Counted from the first letter of the stretch, positions 1 through 7,970 are shown. The stretch: DNA of 13,529 nt from an uncultured Bacteroidales bacterium (GCA_937896105.1 CALBKR010000196.1:1-13529), one strand, 5' to 3'. Notes: generated from the sequence alone by a model not told the origin. Program-made: numbers and translations.

Positions 1-2
1 TT

Positions 3-95
3 GGAGTGAATAAAGATAAGACAGTAGATACCTCAACCCCCGGTGCACAGCTTGGCGGCGGCCACCGCGGTACTTGGGGCAATTTGTGGAATTAA
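3..95 (+). CDS. C-terminal end of an unidentified protein (partial)
   Basis: Frame 3 is open from the left edge and ends in TAA at 93-95, giving 30 residues that finish with AQLGGGHRGTWGNLWN. The other two + frames stop within 14 bases. A perfect 16-bp terminator-like hairpin begins six bases after the stop, which is what one expects behind a real + strand gene. The tail is rich in Gly, Thr and Trp, and I do not recognise a family from it. The rest of the gene is outside the window. The call rests on the open frame plus the terminator position, so it is moderate only. Confidence 0.45.
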   Translation, partial: GVNKDKTVDTSTPGAQLGGGHRGTWGNLWN

Positions 96-100
96 AATAA

Positions 101-141
101 AAAGGCACTAAGGGCACTAGTGTTTTGCCCTTAGTGCCTTT
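101..141 (+). terminator. Hairpin terminator behind the left-edge gene
   Basis: A perfect inverted repeat with 16-bp arms (101-116 AAAGGCACTAAGGGCA and 126-141) encloses a 9-base loop. It begins six bases after the stop of the partial + strand gene. The right arm ends in only three T, followed by AGAGCC, so the U-tract is short; position and stem length are the main support. Confidence 0.6.
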
Positions 142-194
142 AGAGCCATTAGAGCCCTTTGAAATTTGGGGGGGCAGCCACTGGCAGTAAAAAC

Positions 195-233
195 AAAAGA
201 ATGAGCGAGGAAAATTCCTCGCTCATTCTTTTT
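195..233 (+). terminator. Second hairpin, bidirectional terminator
   Basis: A perfect inverted repeat has 18-bp arms (195-212 AAAAGAATGAGCGAGGAA and 215-232). It is flanked by an A-run on the left and TTTTT (229-233) on the right, so it could terminate transcription from either side. It lies about 55 bases after the first hairpin with no recognisable gene between them. It probably backs up the first terminator and insulates the nuclease promoter. Confidence 0.7.
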
Positions 234-370
234 ATTGGGTAGTAGAAGCTGTGAAACTGCAATGAAAATCTAAAGTGCATGAAGGGGCGATAAGGGCTAA
301 AGGGCTGATGTGTTGGCAAAGGAAAGTGAACAAAAAAACAGGCAGGGCTCCTTATTTTAAAAATAATGCG

Positions 371-378
371 TAACTTTG
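371..378 (+). promoter_or_regulatory. Bacteroides-type -7 promoter element for the nuclease gene
   Basis: TAACTTTG is a perfect match to the Bacteroidota -7 consensus TAnnTTTG. No convincing -33 TTTG is seen 19-21 bases upstream; that stretch is A/T-rich. Transcription would start a few bases downstream, near 383. This places an in-frame ATG at 366 inside the promoter and supports initiation at 411 or 417. Confidence 0.6.
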
Positions 379-410
379 TGAAGTTTTTTAACGGCAAACA
401 ATCTATCACA

Positions 411-2498
411 ATGAATATGAAACGCATTTTCTCATTGGTGCTGGCACTGGTGCTTGTTATCACGGCATCGGCACAGCAGGAGTACTACACATCTATCGAC
501 GGCACAAAGGGTGGCGCTACGCTGAAGACAGCCCTCTACAACCTTATAAAGAACCATAAGCAGATTAGCTATGGCAGCGGCAGCAGCAGCACTTGGGGTG
601 CATTCTACACCACTGACGCCATTGTCGAGAACGGGCAGCGCCGCGTGCTCGATATGTACTCGAACGAAAAACGTTATTTCACCAGCAAGGGAAGCGCTGT
701 TTCGGGGATGAACATCGAGCATAGCGTGGCAAAGAGCTGGTGGGGCGGCGGCAAGAACAATGCCTACTGTGACCTGCACCACCTGAACCCATCGGACCAG
801 AATGCCAACAGCCGCAAAAGCAACTATCCGCTCGGTGAGCTTACAAGCGTGAGCTGGAACAATGGCGTTACATATGTCGGAAAGGCAAAGATTGACGGCA
901 CCATAGATAATGCATACGAACCCTGTGATGAATACAAAGGAGACTTTGCACGTGTGTTTATGTATATGTTCACCTGCTACCAGGACCTCACTTGGGAATA
1001 CACTTGGATGAACTATGAGAAAAGTACTTACCCCACCCTGAAGCCCTGGGCTGTGGAGCTGTTGCTCAAATGGCACAAGCAGGACCCGGTGAGCGAGAAG
1101 GAGGTGAACCGCAACAATGCGGTATATGCAGTGCAGGGCAACCGCAACCCATACGTTGACTATCCTCAGCTTGCCGATTATGTTTGGGGCGACTCGATAA
1201 ACTATGTATTCCACATTAACGGTGATGTTGAGGACGGCACTGGCGGTGGCAACACTGGCGGCGACGGGAACACCGGTAGCGACAATGACAACGATTATGA
1301 GAATGTCGATGGCTGGAAGATATACCTTGACGAGGATTTCAATGACAGCGAACTTCCATTCTACACATACGAGGCTGCCGGCAAATACTTATGGGAGATA
1401 TACGACAACACGTGTGCCAAGGCCTCATCATACGTAAACAGCACCGGCAACAATGCCGAGAGCTGGATGATATTGCCAAGCTATGACCTGTCGAAAGATA
1501 GTGTTGTAATTATATCGTTCGATTATGTAACGCGCTACAACGAAGCCGGAAAGGTTGCCGAGTACAACCAGTTGCGTATAAGCGACTATTACGACGGCGA
1601 TGTAGAGAACTCGGATTGGGAAACAATAGACTTCGGCGTTGTAGAGAACAGTACCGACTGGACAATGACAAACAGCGGCGAGATTGCTATCCCAGCATCG
1701 TACTTGGGCAAGGAGAGTGTTACACTTGCATTCTTCTACAAGGGTACAACAACCAAGGCCGGCACATTCGAGGTTGACAATGTCGTTGTCAAGGCTTTGG
1801 AGGGCGGAAATGGCAATACAGGAGAAGATGGCGGCGAAGGCAATGAGGGCAACACAGGTGACGGAGACGAAGGTGGCAACACAGGCGGCACCGTGGGCAA
1901 TGGCGGTAATTTCACAAAAGGCAGCTTTACATTGGTTACCGATGCGGAACTGCTCACCGTGGGCGATTCCATCATCATCACATACGAGAACTATGTACTT
2001 GGTGAACAGTATAACAACTACCGCCAAAAGACCGATGTTTTGATCAGCGACAACACTGTTACTTACCTTGCCGATAATGCACAGGTGATATTGCTCGAAG
2101 AGGGTGTTGTAGACGGAACATTTGCCTTCAACGTGGGTAATGGCTACCTTGCTGCATCATCAAGCAGCAGCAACTACTTGAACACCGTAACCACGCTCGA
2201 CGCCAACGGCAGCTGGCTGATAACAATCGGCAGCGACGCTCTTGCAACAATTGTGGCACAGGGTGACAAAACACGCAACATTTTGCAGTACAACACCGGC
2301 GATCCACGTTTCTCTTGCTATAAAGGGACGCAGGAAAGCGTGAACATCTATGCAAAATCTCCAGTCTCGACGGGGATTGAGAATGTCAAAGGTGAAAACG
2401 GGAAAGTAAAAGGCATTTACGACTTGCAAGGGAGAATGATAGAAAGCCCTACAAAGGGAATATATATCATTGGCAGCAAGAAGGTATTAATAAAGTAA
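411..2498 (+). CDS. Secreted endonuclease I family protein with a T9SS-like C-terminal tail
   Basis: A 695-residue exported nuclease. Residues 1-21 are a signal peptide (MKR, hydrophobic core, ASA|QQ). Residues about 25-260 match the endonuclease I family (His-Me finger; relatives are EndA and Vvn). E103-H104 lie in NIEHSVAKSWW, and D121-L-H-H with N133-S-R-K-S-N supplies the DLHHL and NSRKSN signatures. By family knowledge the E-H pair and the Asn provide the general base and the Mg2+ site. A Gly/Asn/Asp linker (about 270-298) leads to a beta-sandwich resembling a choice-of-anchor J domain (about 299-462). A second Gly-rich linker (463-500) leads to an unrecognised beta-rich domain (501-655). 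The last 40 residues carry YDLQGRMIESPTKGIYI...KKVLIK, like the final part of a T9SS type A sorting domain. It probably degrades extracellular DNA or RNA, either secreted or attached to the cell surface. Start 411 (or ATG 417) is chosen because the ATG at 366 precedes the inferred transcription start. The nuclease assignment is firm; secretion through T9SS is inferred. Confidence 0.9.
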   Translation: MNMKRIFSLVLALVLVITASAQQEYYTSIDGTKGGATLKTALYNLIKNHKQISYGSGSSSTWGAFYTTDAIVENGQRRVLDMYSNEKRYFTSKGSAVSGMNIEHSVAKSWWGGGKNNAYCDLHHLNPSDQNANSRKSNYPLGELTSVSWNNGVTYVGKAKIDGTIDNAYEPCDEYKGDFARVFMYMFTCYQDLTWEYTWMNYEKSTYPTLKPWAVELLLKWHKQDPVSEKEVNRNNAVYAVQGNRNPYVDYPQLADYVWGDSINYVFHINGDVEDGTGGGNTGGDGNTGSDNDNDYENVDGWKIYLDEDFNDSELPFYTYEAAGKYLWEIYDNTCAKASSYVNSTGNNAESWMILPSYDLSKDSVVIISFDYVTRYNEAGKVAEYNQLRISDYYDGDVENSDWETIDFGVVENSTDWTMTNSGEIAIPASYLGKESVTLAFFYKGTTTKAGTFEVDNVVVKALEGGNGNTGEDGGEGNEGNTGDGDEGGNTGGTVGNGGNFTKGSFTLVTDAELLTVGDSIIITYENYVLGEQYNNYRQKTDVLISDNTVTYLADNAQVILLEEGVVDGTFAFNVGNGYLAASSSSSNYLNTVTTLDANGSWLITIGSDALATIVAQGDKTRNILQYNTGDPRFSCYKGTQESVNIYAKSPVSTGIENVKGENGKVKGIYDLQGRMIESPTKGIYIIGSKKVLIK

Positions 2499-2534
2499 AC
2501 ACCTGAACCTTCGATAATGCGAACAGTGATAGGT

Positions 2535-2566
2535 CAAGCGTAGCACCGTGTTAGTGGCGCCGCTTG
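2535..2566. repeat. Weak inverted repeat in the endonuclease-PorE spacer
   Basis: CAAGCG (2535-2540) is complementary to CGCTTG (2561-2566), with an inner CAC/GTG pairing. It is 36 bases after the nuclease stop but lacks a T-tract, so it is a poor terminator. Nothing else in 2499-2700 is recognisable; in particular I see no clean TAnnTTTG element for the next gene. Confidence 0.25.
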
Positions 2567-2701
2567 GGTTGCAGTTAGAGGGCATTCTCAAGGTACTGGT
2601 AAAGCAAGAGTATCACCCTTTTGCTCTTCTGTCAAAAAATGAGAGGCAAAAGCAGTACTTTAAAGCTGTACATACAATAAAATCCCATTTTATCAGTTAT
2701 T

Positions 2702-2728
2702 ATATAACCGGCAAATTGCCGGTTATAT
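2702..2728. promoter_or_regulatory. Near-perfect palindrome abutting the start codon of the PorE-like gene
   Basis: ATATAACCGGCAA (2702-2714) and TTGCCGGTTATAT (2716-2728) form a 27-base perfect inverted repeat around one central base. It ends two bases before the ATG at 2731. As RNA it would fold into an 11-bp stem with a 5-base loop. It could be a terminator for the upstream nuclease gene, an operator for a dimeric regulator, or a translation-controlling hairpin. The sequence alone does not decide between these. Confidence 0.6.
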
Positions 2729-2730
2729 TT

Positions 2731-4719
2731 ATGTATAGAATAGCAAGCTACATAATATCCATCACTCTTTGCATGCTCATCACAGCATCGTGCGGAAGCG
2801 AAAAGGCCATCAGACGAGGTGACCAGTACGCAGCCATAATGGAGTATCACGAGGCTGCCAAAGAGTACAAGAAGGCTTACCGAAAGATATCGGCCAAGGA
2901 GCGCGAAAAACGTGCCGAGGTGGCGTGGAAGATGGGCGAATGTTATCGCAAGAGCTACAACGCCGTATCGGCTGTAGGCGCCTATCAGAACGCTGTACGC
3001 TATGGTTACCCCGACTCCACCGCCCTACGCTACCTTGCCGACGCACAGCTTGTAAAGGGCGACTACAAGGCTTCGCAAAAGAGCTATGAGGCGTTCCTGG
3101 AGATTGCCCCGGATGACCGTATGGCTATGATAGGACTTGAATCGGCAAAGCAGTCGGCTGAATGGAAAAAGAACCCCACACGTTACATTGTCAAGAAGTC
3201 GAAGGAGCTGAACGGACATCGCAGCGACTACTGCCCGGCATACATTGGCGAGGACACGACGATGATTGTGACCACCAGCACACGCAAGGATGCCACCGGC
3301 AGCGACCTGAGCTGTATAACAGGGCAGAAGAGCGCCGATATATTCCTGACCAAGCGCGACGAGAAGGGAAAGTGGCAGAAGACCGAAAAGATTGAGAGTG
3401 ACATAAACGGCGAATTCGAGGATGGTGCCTGCGCCTTTACCCCCGACGGCAAAGTGATGTATTTCACGCGCTGTGCCATCGACGAGCAGTATCCCCGCTT
3501 CGCCAGCATATTCAAGAGCGGCCGCAGCGACGCCTCGTGGACAAAGCCCGAGGAGGTAATCATCTCACGCGATACGCTGTCGGCATACGCACACCCTGCT
3601 GTTTCACCATCGGGTGAATGGCTCTATTTCACATCGAATATGGCAGGTGGCTATGGAGGTCTCGACCTGTGGCGCTTCTACATAGGCACAAGCAAGGCTA
3701 TGGAGGGAATGCTTGAAAATCTTGGTCCGGGCATCAACACCGAGGGCGATGAGCAGTTCCCGGCATTCGGGCCGCAAGGCGAGCTCTTCTTCTCGTCGAA
3801 CGGCTACCCTGGAATGGGCGGTCTCGACATCTATAGTGCTACATTGGTAAACGACAGCATCTGGGAAGTGAACAATATTGGCGCTCCTGTGAACTCAAAC
3901 GGTGATGATTTCGGCATAACATTTGCACCGGGGCTGTACCGCGGATATTTCAGTTCCAACAGAGGCGATGCACGCGGATGGGACCACATATACTCGTTTA
4001 TGCTACCCGAGACAGTGCACACGCTCTACGGATGGATATATGAAAAGGATGGCTATGAGCTGCCCGACGGGGTGATATATATGATAGGCAACGATGGTAC
4101 TAATACCAGTTTCGGGGTGATGAAGGATGGCTCATACAGTGTTCGCGTGACACCCGGTGTGGAATATGTGCTGCTGGGCACCTGCAAGGGCTACCTGAAT
4201 GCTATGCAGGAGCTGAAGACGACTCTCGACGAGGGTGAGCAGAGCTATCAGCGCGACTTTGCCCTGCCGTCGGCAGAGCGGCCTGTGCTGATAGACAATA
4301 TCTTCTACGAATATAACAAGGCTACATTGACTGCTTCGTCGGCAGCATCGCTCGACGAGCTTGTAGAGTTGCTTGACCTGAACCCTAACGTGACGATTGA
4401 GCTTGCGGCACACTGCGACAACAGGGGCGGCGACAGCTACAACCAACGCCTGTCGCAGGCACGCGCCGAGTCGGTGATGAATTATCTTTTGGATAAGGGG
4501 ATAGAGAAGGAGCGACTGACCGCTGTGGGTTATGGCGAGAAGGCACCGAAGACAGTCACGAAGAAGATGACCGAAACGTATGGTTTCCTAAAGGAGGGCG
4601 ATGTGCTCACTGAGGAGTTCATCAACACTTTGAACAAGGATGAACAGGAGCAGTGCCACCAGCTGAACCGCCGCACGGAGTTCCAGGTTCTGCGCACAAC
4701 GTATAAATTGTATGAGTGA
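2731..4719 (+). CDS. TPR / beta-propeller / OmpA outer-membrane lipoprotein, PorE-like
   Basis: A 662-residue lipoprotein. Residues 1-20 are a signal peptide ending in LITAS before lipidated C21. TPR-like helices span about 27-130. A PD40/WD40-type beta-propeller spans about 150-425, with repeated blades such as FTPDGKVMYFT, VSPSGEWLYFTSN and FGPQGELFFSSN. A small carboxypeptidase-regulatory-like beta domain follows (about 431-490). An OmpA C-terminal domain (about 520-662) has HCDNRGGDSYN...LSQARAES; D563 and R578 are the expected peptidoglycan (diaminopimelate) contacts, 15 residues apart as in OmpA. The FLKEGDVLTEEF insertion before NRRTEF is typical of Bacteroidota proteins of this type. 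This domain order is that of PorE (PG1058), which links the T9SS to peptidoglycan in Porphyromonas gingivalis, but paralogs with other roles exist. The start at 2731 is chosen because it gives a proper lipoprotein signal; an upstream ATG at 2548 would add 61 residues that bury it. No clear promoter is seen. Confidence 0.88.
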   Translation: MYRIASYIISITLCMLITASCGSEKAIRRGDQYAAIMEYHEAAKEYKKAYRKISAKEREKRAEVAWKMGECYRKSYNAVSAVGAYQNAVRYGYPDSTALRYLADAQLVKGDYKASQKSYEAFLEIAPDDRMAMIGLESAKQSAEWKKNPTRYIVKKSKELNGHRSDYCPAYIGEDTTMIVTTSTRKDATGSDLSCITGQKSADIFLTKRDEKGKWQKTEKIESDINGEFEDGACAFTPDGKVMYFTRCAIDEQYPRFASIFKSGRSDASWTKPEEVIISRDTLSAYAHPAVSPSGEWLYFTSNMAGGYGGLDLWRFYIGTSKAMEGMLENLGPGINTEGDEQFPAFGPQGELFFSSNGYPGMGGLDIYSATLVNDSIWEVNNIGAPVNSNGDDFGITFAPGLYRGYFSSNRGDARGWDHIYSFMLPETVHTLYGWIYEKDGYELPDGVIYMIGNDGTNTSFGVMKDGSYSVRVTPGVEYVLLGTCKGYLNAMQELKTTLDEGEQSYQRDFALPSAERPVLIDNIFYEYNKATLTASSAASLDELVELLDLNPNVTIELAAHCDNRGGDSYNQRLSQARAESVMNYLLDKGIEKERLTAVGYGEKAPKTVTKKMTETYGFLKEGDVLTEEFINTLNKDEQEQCHQLNRRTEFQVLRTTYKLYE

Positions 4720-4732
4720 TCGGGTTGGACTT

Positions 4733-4784
4733 ATATAAAAACAAAACCTCCACAGTGCACACTGTGGAGGTTTTGTTTTTATAT
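4733..4784. terminator. Bidirectional terminator between convergent genes
   Basis: Perfect 24-bp arms (4733-4756 and 4761-4784) surround GCAC. The GC-rich core CCTCCACAGT/ACTGTGGAGG is flanked by A-rich and T-rich outer parts, so both strands give a stem followed by a U-tract. It lies 13 bases after the stop of the PorE-like gene and 9 bases beyond the stop of the convergent rubrerythrin, and serves both. Confidence 0.92.
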
Positions 4785-4793
4785 GGATTTATT

Positions 4794-5336
4794 TTACTTG
4801 AAGTAACGGTTGAACAAGCCCTCAAAGCCCTTGCCGTGACGAGCCTCGTCCTTTGCCATCTCGTGTACTGTGTCGTGGATAGCGTCGAGGTTAAGCTCCT
4901 TTGCACGCTTTGCGATGCGGTATTTGTCTGAATTTGCCTCAGCCTCGGCGTTCATACGCTTCTCCAGGTTTGTCTTTGTGTCCCAAACAACATCACCAAG
5001 AAGCTCGGCGAACTTTGCTGCGTGCTCAGCCTCTTCCCAAGCGTAACGCTTGAATGCCTCGGCAATCTCGGGATAACCCTCGCGGTCGGCCTGACGGCTC
5101 ATTGCAAGGTACATACCTACCTCGGTGCACTCGCCGATGAAATGGTTGTTCAAATCCTTTATCATCTCGTCGTCGCAACCCTTCGCTACGCCGATAACAT
5201 GCTCCTGAACAAACTGAATGGGACCCTCCTGCAACTCGTTGAACTTCTCTGAAGGAACCTTACACATCGGACAACGCTCGGGAGCTGAATCACCTTCGTG
5301 AATATAACCACATACTGAACAAATGTACTTTTTCAT
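4794..5336 (-). CDS. Reverse rubrerythrin (N-terminal rubredoxin plus di-iron domain)
   Basis: A 180-residue cytoplasmic non-heme iron protein. An N-terminal rubredoxin-like domain has C6-x2-C9 and C22-x2-C25. A four-helix ferritin-like di-iron domain follows, with ligand candidates E69/E72, E102-x2-H105, E131/E133 and E164-x2-H167. In classical rubrerythrin the rubredoxin centre is C-terminal; here the order is reversed, as in the reverse rubrerythrins (rubperoxins) of anaerobes. These reduce H2O2, and in some cases O2, with electrons from NAD(P)H via redox partners. No redox partner lies next to it; the flavin reductase at 10894-11451 is far away in its own unit. It is transcribed alone, from a Bacteroides-type promoter at 5417-5447, and ends at the shared terminator. 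Regulation by oxidative stress is plausible from the family, but no operator is recognised. Confidence 0.93.
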   Translation of the reverse strand: MKKYICSVCGYIHEGDSAPERCPMCKVPSEKFNELQEGPIQFVQEHVIGVAKGCDDEMIKDLNNHFIGECTEVGMYLAMSRQADREGYPEIAEAFKRYAWEEAEHAAKFAELLGDVVWDTKTNLEKRMNAEAEANSDKYRIAKRAKELNLDAIHDTVHEMAKDEARHGKGFEGLFNRYFK

Positions 5337-5416
5337 AGTCGTAAAATTTTAAGCTGTTAATTTTTATTTTGTATTATCTTTTTTCTTTTTTTCGCATTTC
5401 ATTTCTGAAACCATTG

Positions 5417-5447
5417 CAAATATACAACCTTTTTAATTCATACAAAA
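5417..5447 (-). promoter_or_regulatory. Promoter of the rubrerythrin gene
   Basis: On the minus strand, TATATTTG (5424 to 5417) matches the -7 consensus TAnnTTTG. TTTTG (5447 to 5443) provides a -33 element with an 18-base spacer. Transcription would begin near 5410, leaving an A/T-rich leader of about 70 bases. Confidence 0.65.
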
Positions 5448-5587
5448 TATTTCTGCCAATTATTTTCACTTAATCGTGTTAAATTTTGTAAAATCGCAAA
5501 GAGGCGGCATAATGAGAGCGAAAAAACAGAGTAAGGGAGAGGAGAAAGGTTAAAATTTCGTCAAAAATAAAAAAGGAATGATTTTAT

Positions 5588-5618
5588 TTTGCCATTATAA
5601 AATAAAGATATAAATTTG
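5588..5618 (+). promoter_or_regulatory. Promoter of the fasciclin lipoprotein gene
   Basis: TTTG (5588-5591), a 19-base spacer and TAAATTTG (5611-5618) match the Bacteroidota TTTG-N19-21-TAnnTTTG promoter perfectly. Transcription would start near 5624, giving a leader of about 55 bases before the ATG at 5679. Confidence 0.75.
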
Positions 5619-5678
5619 GGGGTTAATATAAATTAGCAAAGGAAAAGAAAAATAAAAACTACTTAAATACAAACCGAT

Positions 5679-7970
5679 ATGAAGAAATCCTTTGGAACCA
5701 AGATGAAGGTTTGGGCATTGGGAGCCTTGACACTCTTTGCCGGCAGCACATTCACAGGCTGCAGAGACGAGATTGAAGAGAGCAGCCGTTTCACCTTCAC
5801 AGGAGAACTCATTGCCGACCACTTGAAGAACAACGACAAGTACCGCAATTTCTGTAAAATTCTTGAGCAAGCCAAGATTGGCAAAAAAGCCGGCAGTATG
5901 TTGACAACACTGTCCACATACGGCAAGTATACCTGCTTTGCACCGACAAACGAAGCTATAGAGAACTACATCAACGAGAAATATAACGAATATATGGAGA
6001 GTGTTGAGCAGAACAAGCTTGACCCGTCCATAAAAATCGTAAATACCGGTATAACATCACCCTATCTCGAAGAGTTAAGCGACAGTATGGCTGCTGTCAT
6101 TGCAAAGAACCACATCCTTGAGGACAAACTATCTACAATCGAGGTTGGAGACGGTGCTTTCCCAAAGAAGACAATGAACCGCCGCAGTGTCATCTTGAGC
6201 TGGGGCGAAGACTCTCTCGGCTATCCAGTAGCAAAGGTTGACGGAGTCGAAATCCTCGAACAGAACATCGAGACCGAGAACGGCTATGTACACTGTATTA
6301 AAGGAGCACTTGCACCATCAGATGAACCGACATCAACATTGCTTGCCTCACAGCCGGCATTTACATTGTTCAGCGATGCGCTGGTTGCAACCGGTTTCGA
6401 CGAGTACCTGACAACATATGAGCTGAACCCCGATTACGACCCGTACAGCATATCGGTTCCTCCCTTCAAGACACAGAACAATCAGCAGCCACCCTGTCCC
6501 GAGGTTTATAATCAGGGATTCACGCTGCTTGTAGAGACCGACGAACTGCTTGCCGACCCCGACAACAACTCTTTGAATATTTCAATCCAGTCTATTGAGG
6601 ACCTCGAGTGGTTTGCTGCAAACTATTATATAGATGTAAAGAAAGGCGGATATATTAAAAAAGATGATGGTACTGGAGAAACTGACTTCGGTTATATCAA
6701 TGACAAAGGTGAGGCCATATCTTACAAAGGAAAATACACCGACCCTTTGAACCCTCTTTATAAATTCATTGCATACCATATTCTCGACCGCAAGCTGCTC
6801 TACAGATCCGGCAAAGGTCCCGGCGGTTTCCTTATGGAGGGGTACCAGACTATAACTGAAGGCGAGGTTGACAAGAACAAGTTCGACTCCGAAGAGAATA
6901 TGCCCACAAGCTACGACCGCTACGATTACTTTGAAACAGCATTGCCTTTCACAATGGTAAAGGTTACCAAGCCCTTCTCTAACAACACCACCGAGTACAC
7001 TAAATATGGTGGCGAAGCAGGCCTGCTTATGGACCAGATTGTCATCAACTATGCTCAAGATATGGGTACACGCAATGTAAATCCATTGATGCGAAAGCAC
7101 ATTAATGTAGTGGTGGAAGATGCAACCACCACAGCAAACCGCCCGGGTCTTGAAAATTTCAAACAGCAGGCGATAAACGGTATGATATATACAATAGACA
7201 AGATACTTGTATATGACGAAACTGAAATGGCCGGTAACATCTTCAATGAGCGTATGCGTTGGGATGTATTCTCACTCTTCCCCGAACTTACCAACAACGA
7301 TGTTCGTTGGATGCCCGAAGATGCAACATACACATTGACATATATCCCCCCAAAGGGTTACTGCTCACGCCTGAGAGTAAGAAACGACGATACACATATC
7401 TATTATCTGCGCCCACACAATGCAATGCACGACGGTGGTTATGCCAACTATCAGGGCGATGAGATGCTTGTAACAGGCAAATACGATTTTGAATACCGCA
7501 TTCCACACGTGCCAGCAGGCACATACGAAATCCGTTTCGGCTTTTCGTGTTCCGATGCACGTGGCGTGGCACAGTTCTATTTCGCCGACAAGATTTGTGG
7601 AATTCCTTTGGATATGCGCGACAGCAACCTTGACTTTATGGGCTGGTTCGAGGAGAGCGAAGACGAGGATACCAACCGAAAGAACGACAAGGCAATGCGT
7701 AACCGTGGCTTTATGAAAGCACCGGCAAGCATCTACCTTGGAGCATACGATGTAAAAGGACCGGTTTTGAGTATGCGCCACGCAAAAAGAGCATTCCGCA
7801 GAGTAATCGGAACATATACCCTTGAGCCAAACAAAGACTACTGGTTGCGCTTCAAGGATGTAACCGAAGGAGGTACCGAGGATAAGCCAAACGAATTCAA
7901 CCAGGACTATCTTGAGATTGTTCCTACAGGCATTCTCAACGACCCCGGAAAACCGGAGGATATCTATTAA
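5679..7970 (+). CDS. Fasciclin-domain surface lipoprotein
   Basis: A 763-residue lipoprotein. Residues 1-27 form a signal peptide with lipobox FTGC, lipidated at C28. The next residues, RDEIEE, are acidic, resembling the Bacteroidota lipoprotein export signal that directs proteins to the outside of the outer membrane. A first FAS1 domain spans about 40-215 (YTCFAPTNEAIENYI and AKNHILEDKLSTIEV carry the usual H1/H2-type motifs). A second, more diverged FAS1-like region spans about 225-510 (PAFTLFSDAL... and FIAYHILDRKLLY). The C-terminal third (about 520-750) is beta-rich and resembles the domain that follows FAS1 in many Bacteroidota lipoproteins (DUF5108-like, from memory). Such proteins often sit beside SusC/SusD pairs, but here the gene is alone between its own promoter and terminator. 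A role in adhesion or glycan/protein binding at the surface is likely; the ligand is unknown. Confidence 0.85.
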   Translation: MKKSFGTKMKVWALGALTLFAGSTFTGCRDEIEESSRFTFTGELIADHLKNNDKYRNFCKILEQAKIGKKAGSMLTTLSTYGKYTCFAPTNEAIENYINEKYNEYMESVEQNKLDPSIKIVNTGITSPYLEELSDSMAAVIAKNHILEDKLSTIEVGDGAFPKKTMNRRSVILSWGEDSLGYPVAKVDGVEILEQNIETENGYVHCIKGALAPSDEPTSTLLASQPAFTLFSDALVATGFDEYLTTYELNPDYDPYSISVPPFKTQNNQQPPCPEVYNQGFTLLVETDELLADPDNNSLNISIQSIEDLEWFAANYYIDVKKGGYIKKDDGTGETDFGYINDKGEAISYKGKYTDPLNPLYKFIAYHILDRKLLYRSGKGPGGFLMEGYQTITEGEVDKNKFDSEENMPTSYDRYDYFETALPFTMVKVTKPFSNNTTEYTKYGGEAGLLMDQIVINYAQDMGTRNVNPLMRKHINVVVEDATTTANRPGLENFKQQAINGMIYTIDKILVYDETEMAGNIFNERMRWDVFSLFPELTNNDVRWMPEDATYTLTYIPPKGYCSRLRVRNDDTHIYYLRPHNAMHDGGYANYQGDEMLVTGKYDFEYRIPHVPAGTYEIRFGFSCSDARGVAQFYFADKICGIPLDMRDSNLDFMGWFEESEDEDTNRKNDKAMRNRGFMKAPASIYLGAYDVKGPVLSMRHAKRAFRRVIGTYTLEPNKDYWLRFKDVTEGGTEDKPNEFNQDYLEIVPTGILNDPGKPEDIY

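Larger units (their letters stand above)
96..410. other. Intergenic region of 315 bp, no gene seen
   Basis: This stretch holds the two terminator hairpins (101-141 and 195-233) and, at its right end, the -7 element of the nuclease promoter (371-378). I see no coding potential on either strand that competes with the nuclease. The stretch 234-350 between the second hairpin and the promoter has no feature I can name. Confidence 0.6.
5337..5678. other. Divergent intergenic region of 342 bp
   Basis: This region lies between the divergent rubrerythrin and fasciclin genes. It holds one promoter for each (5417-5447 minus, 5588-5618 plus) and no open frame that looks coding. The middle part, about 5450-5580, is A/T-rich and shows no repeat or structure I can name; any regulator site for either gene would be expected here. 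Confidence 0.6.

Noticed and set aside
366..410. Upstream ATG at 366 as the start of the nuclease gene
   Set aside because: It would place the -7 promoter element TAACTTTG (371-378) inside the coding region and add 15 residues before a perfectly good signal peptide that starts at 411 or 417.
1798..1911. CRISPR-like or tandem repeat array in the nuclease gene
   Set aside because: The repetition is codon-level Gly/Asn/Asp linker sequence in frame, with no fixed repeat-spacer pattern.
2548..2730. In-frame extension of the PorE-like protein to 2548
   Set aside because: The 61 extra residues show no family resemblance, cover the palindrome at 2702-2728 and would bury the lipoprotein signal peptide that begins at 2731.
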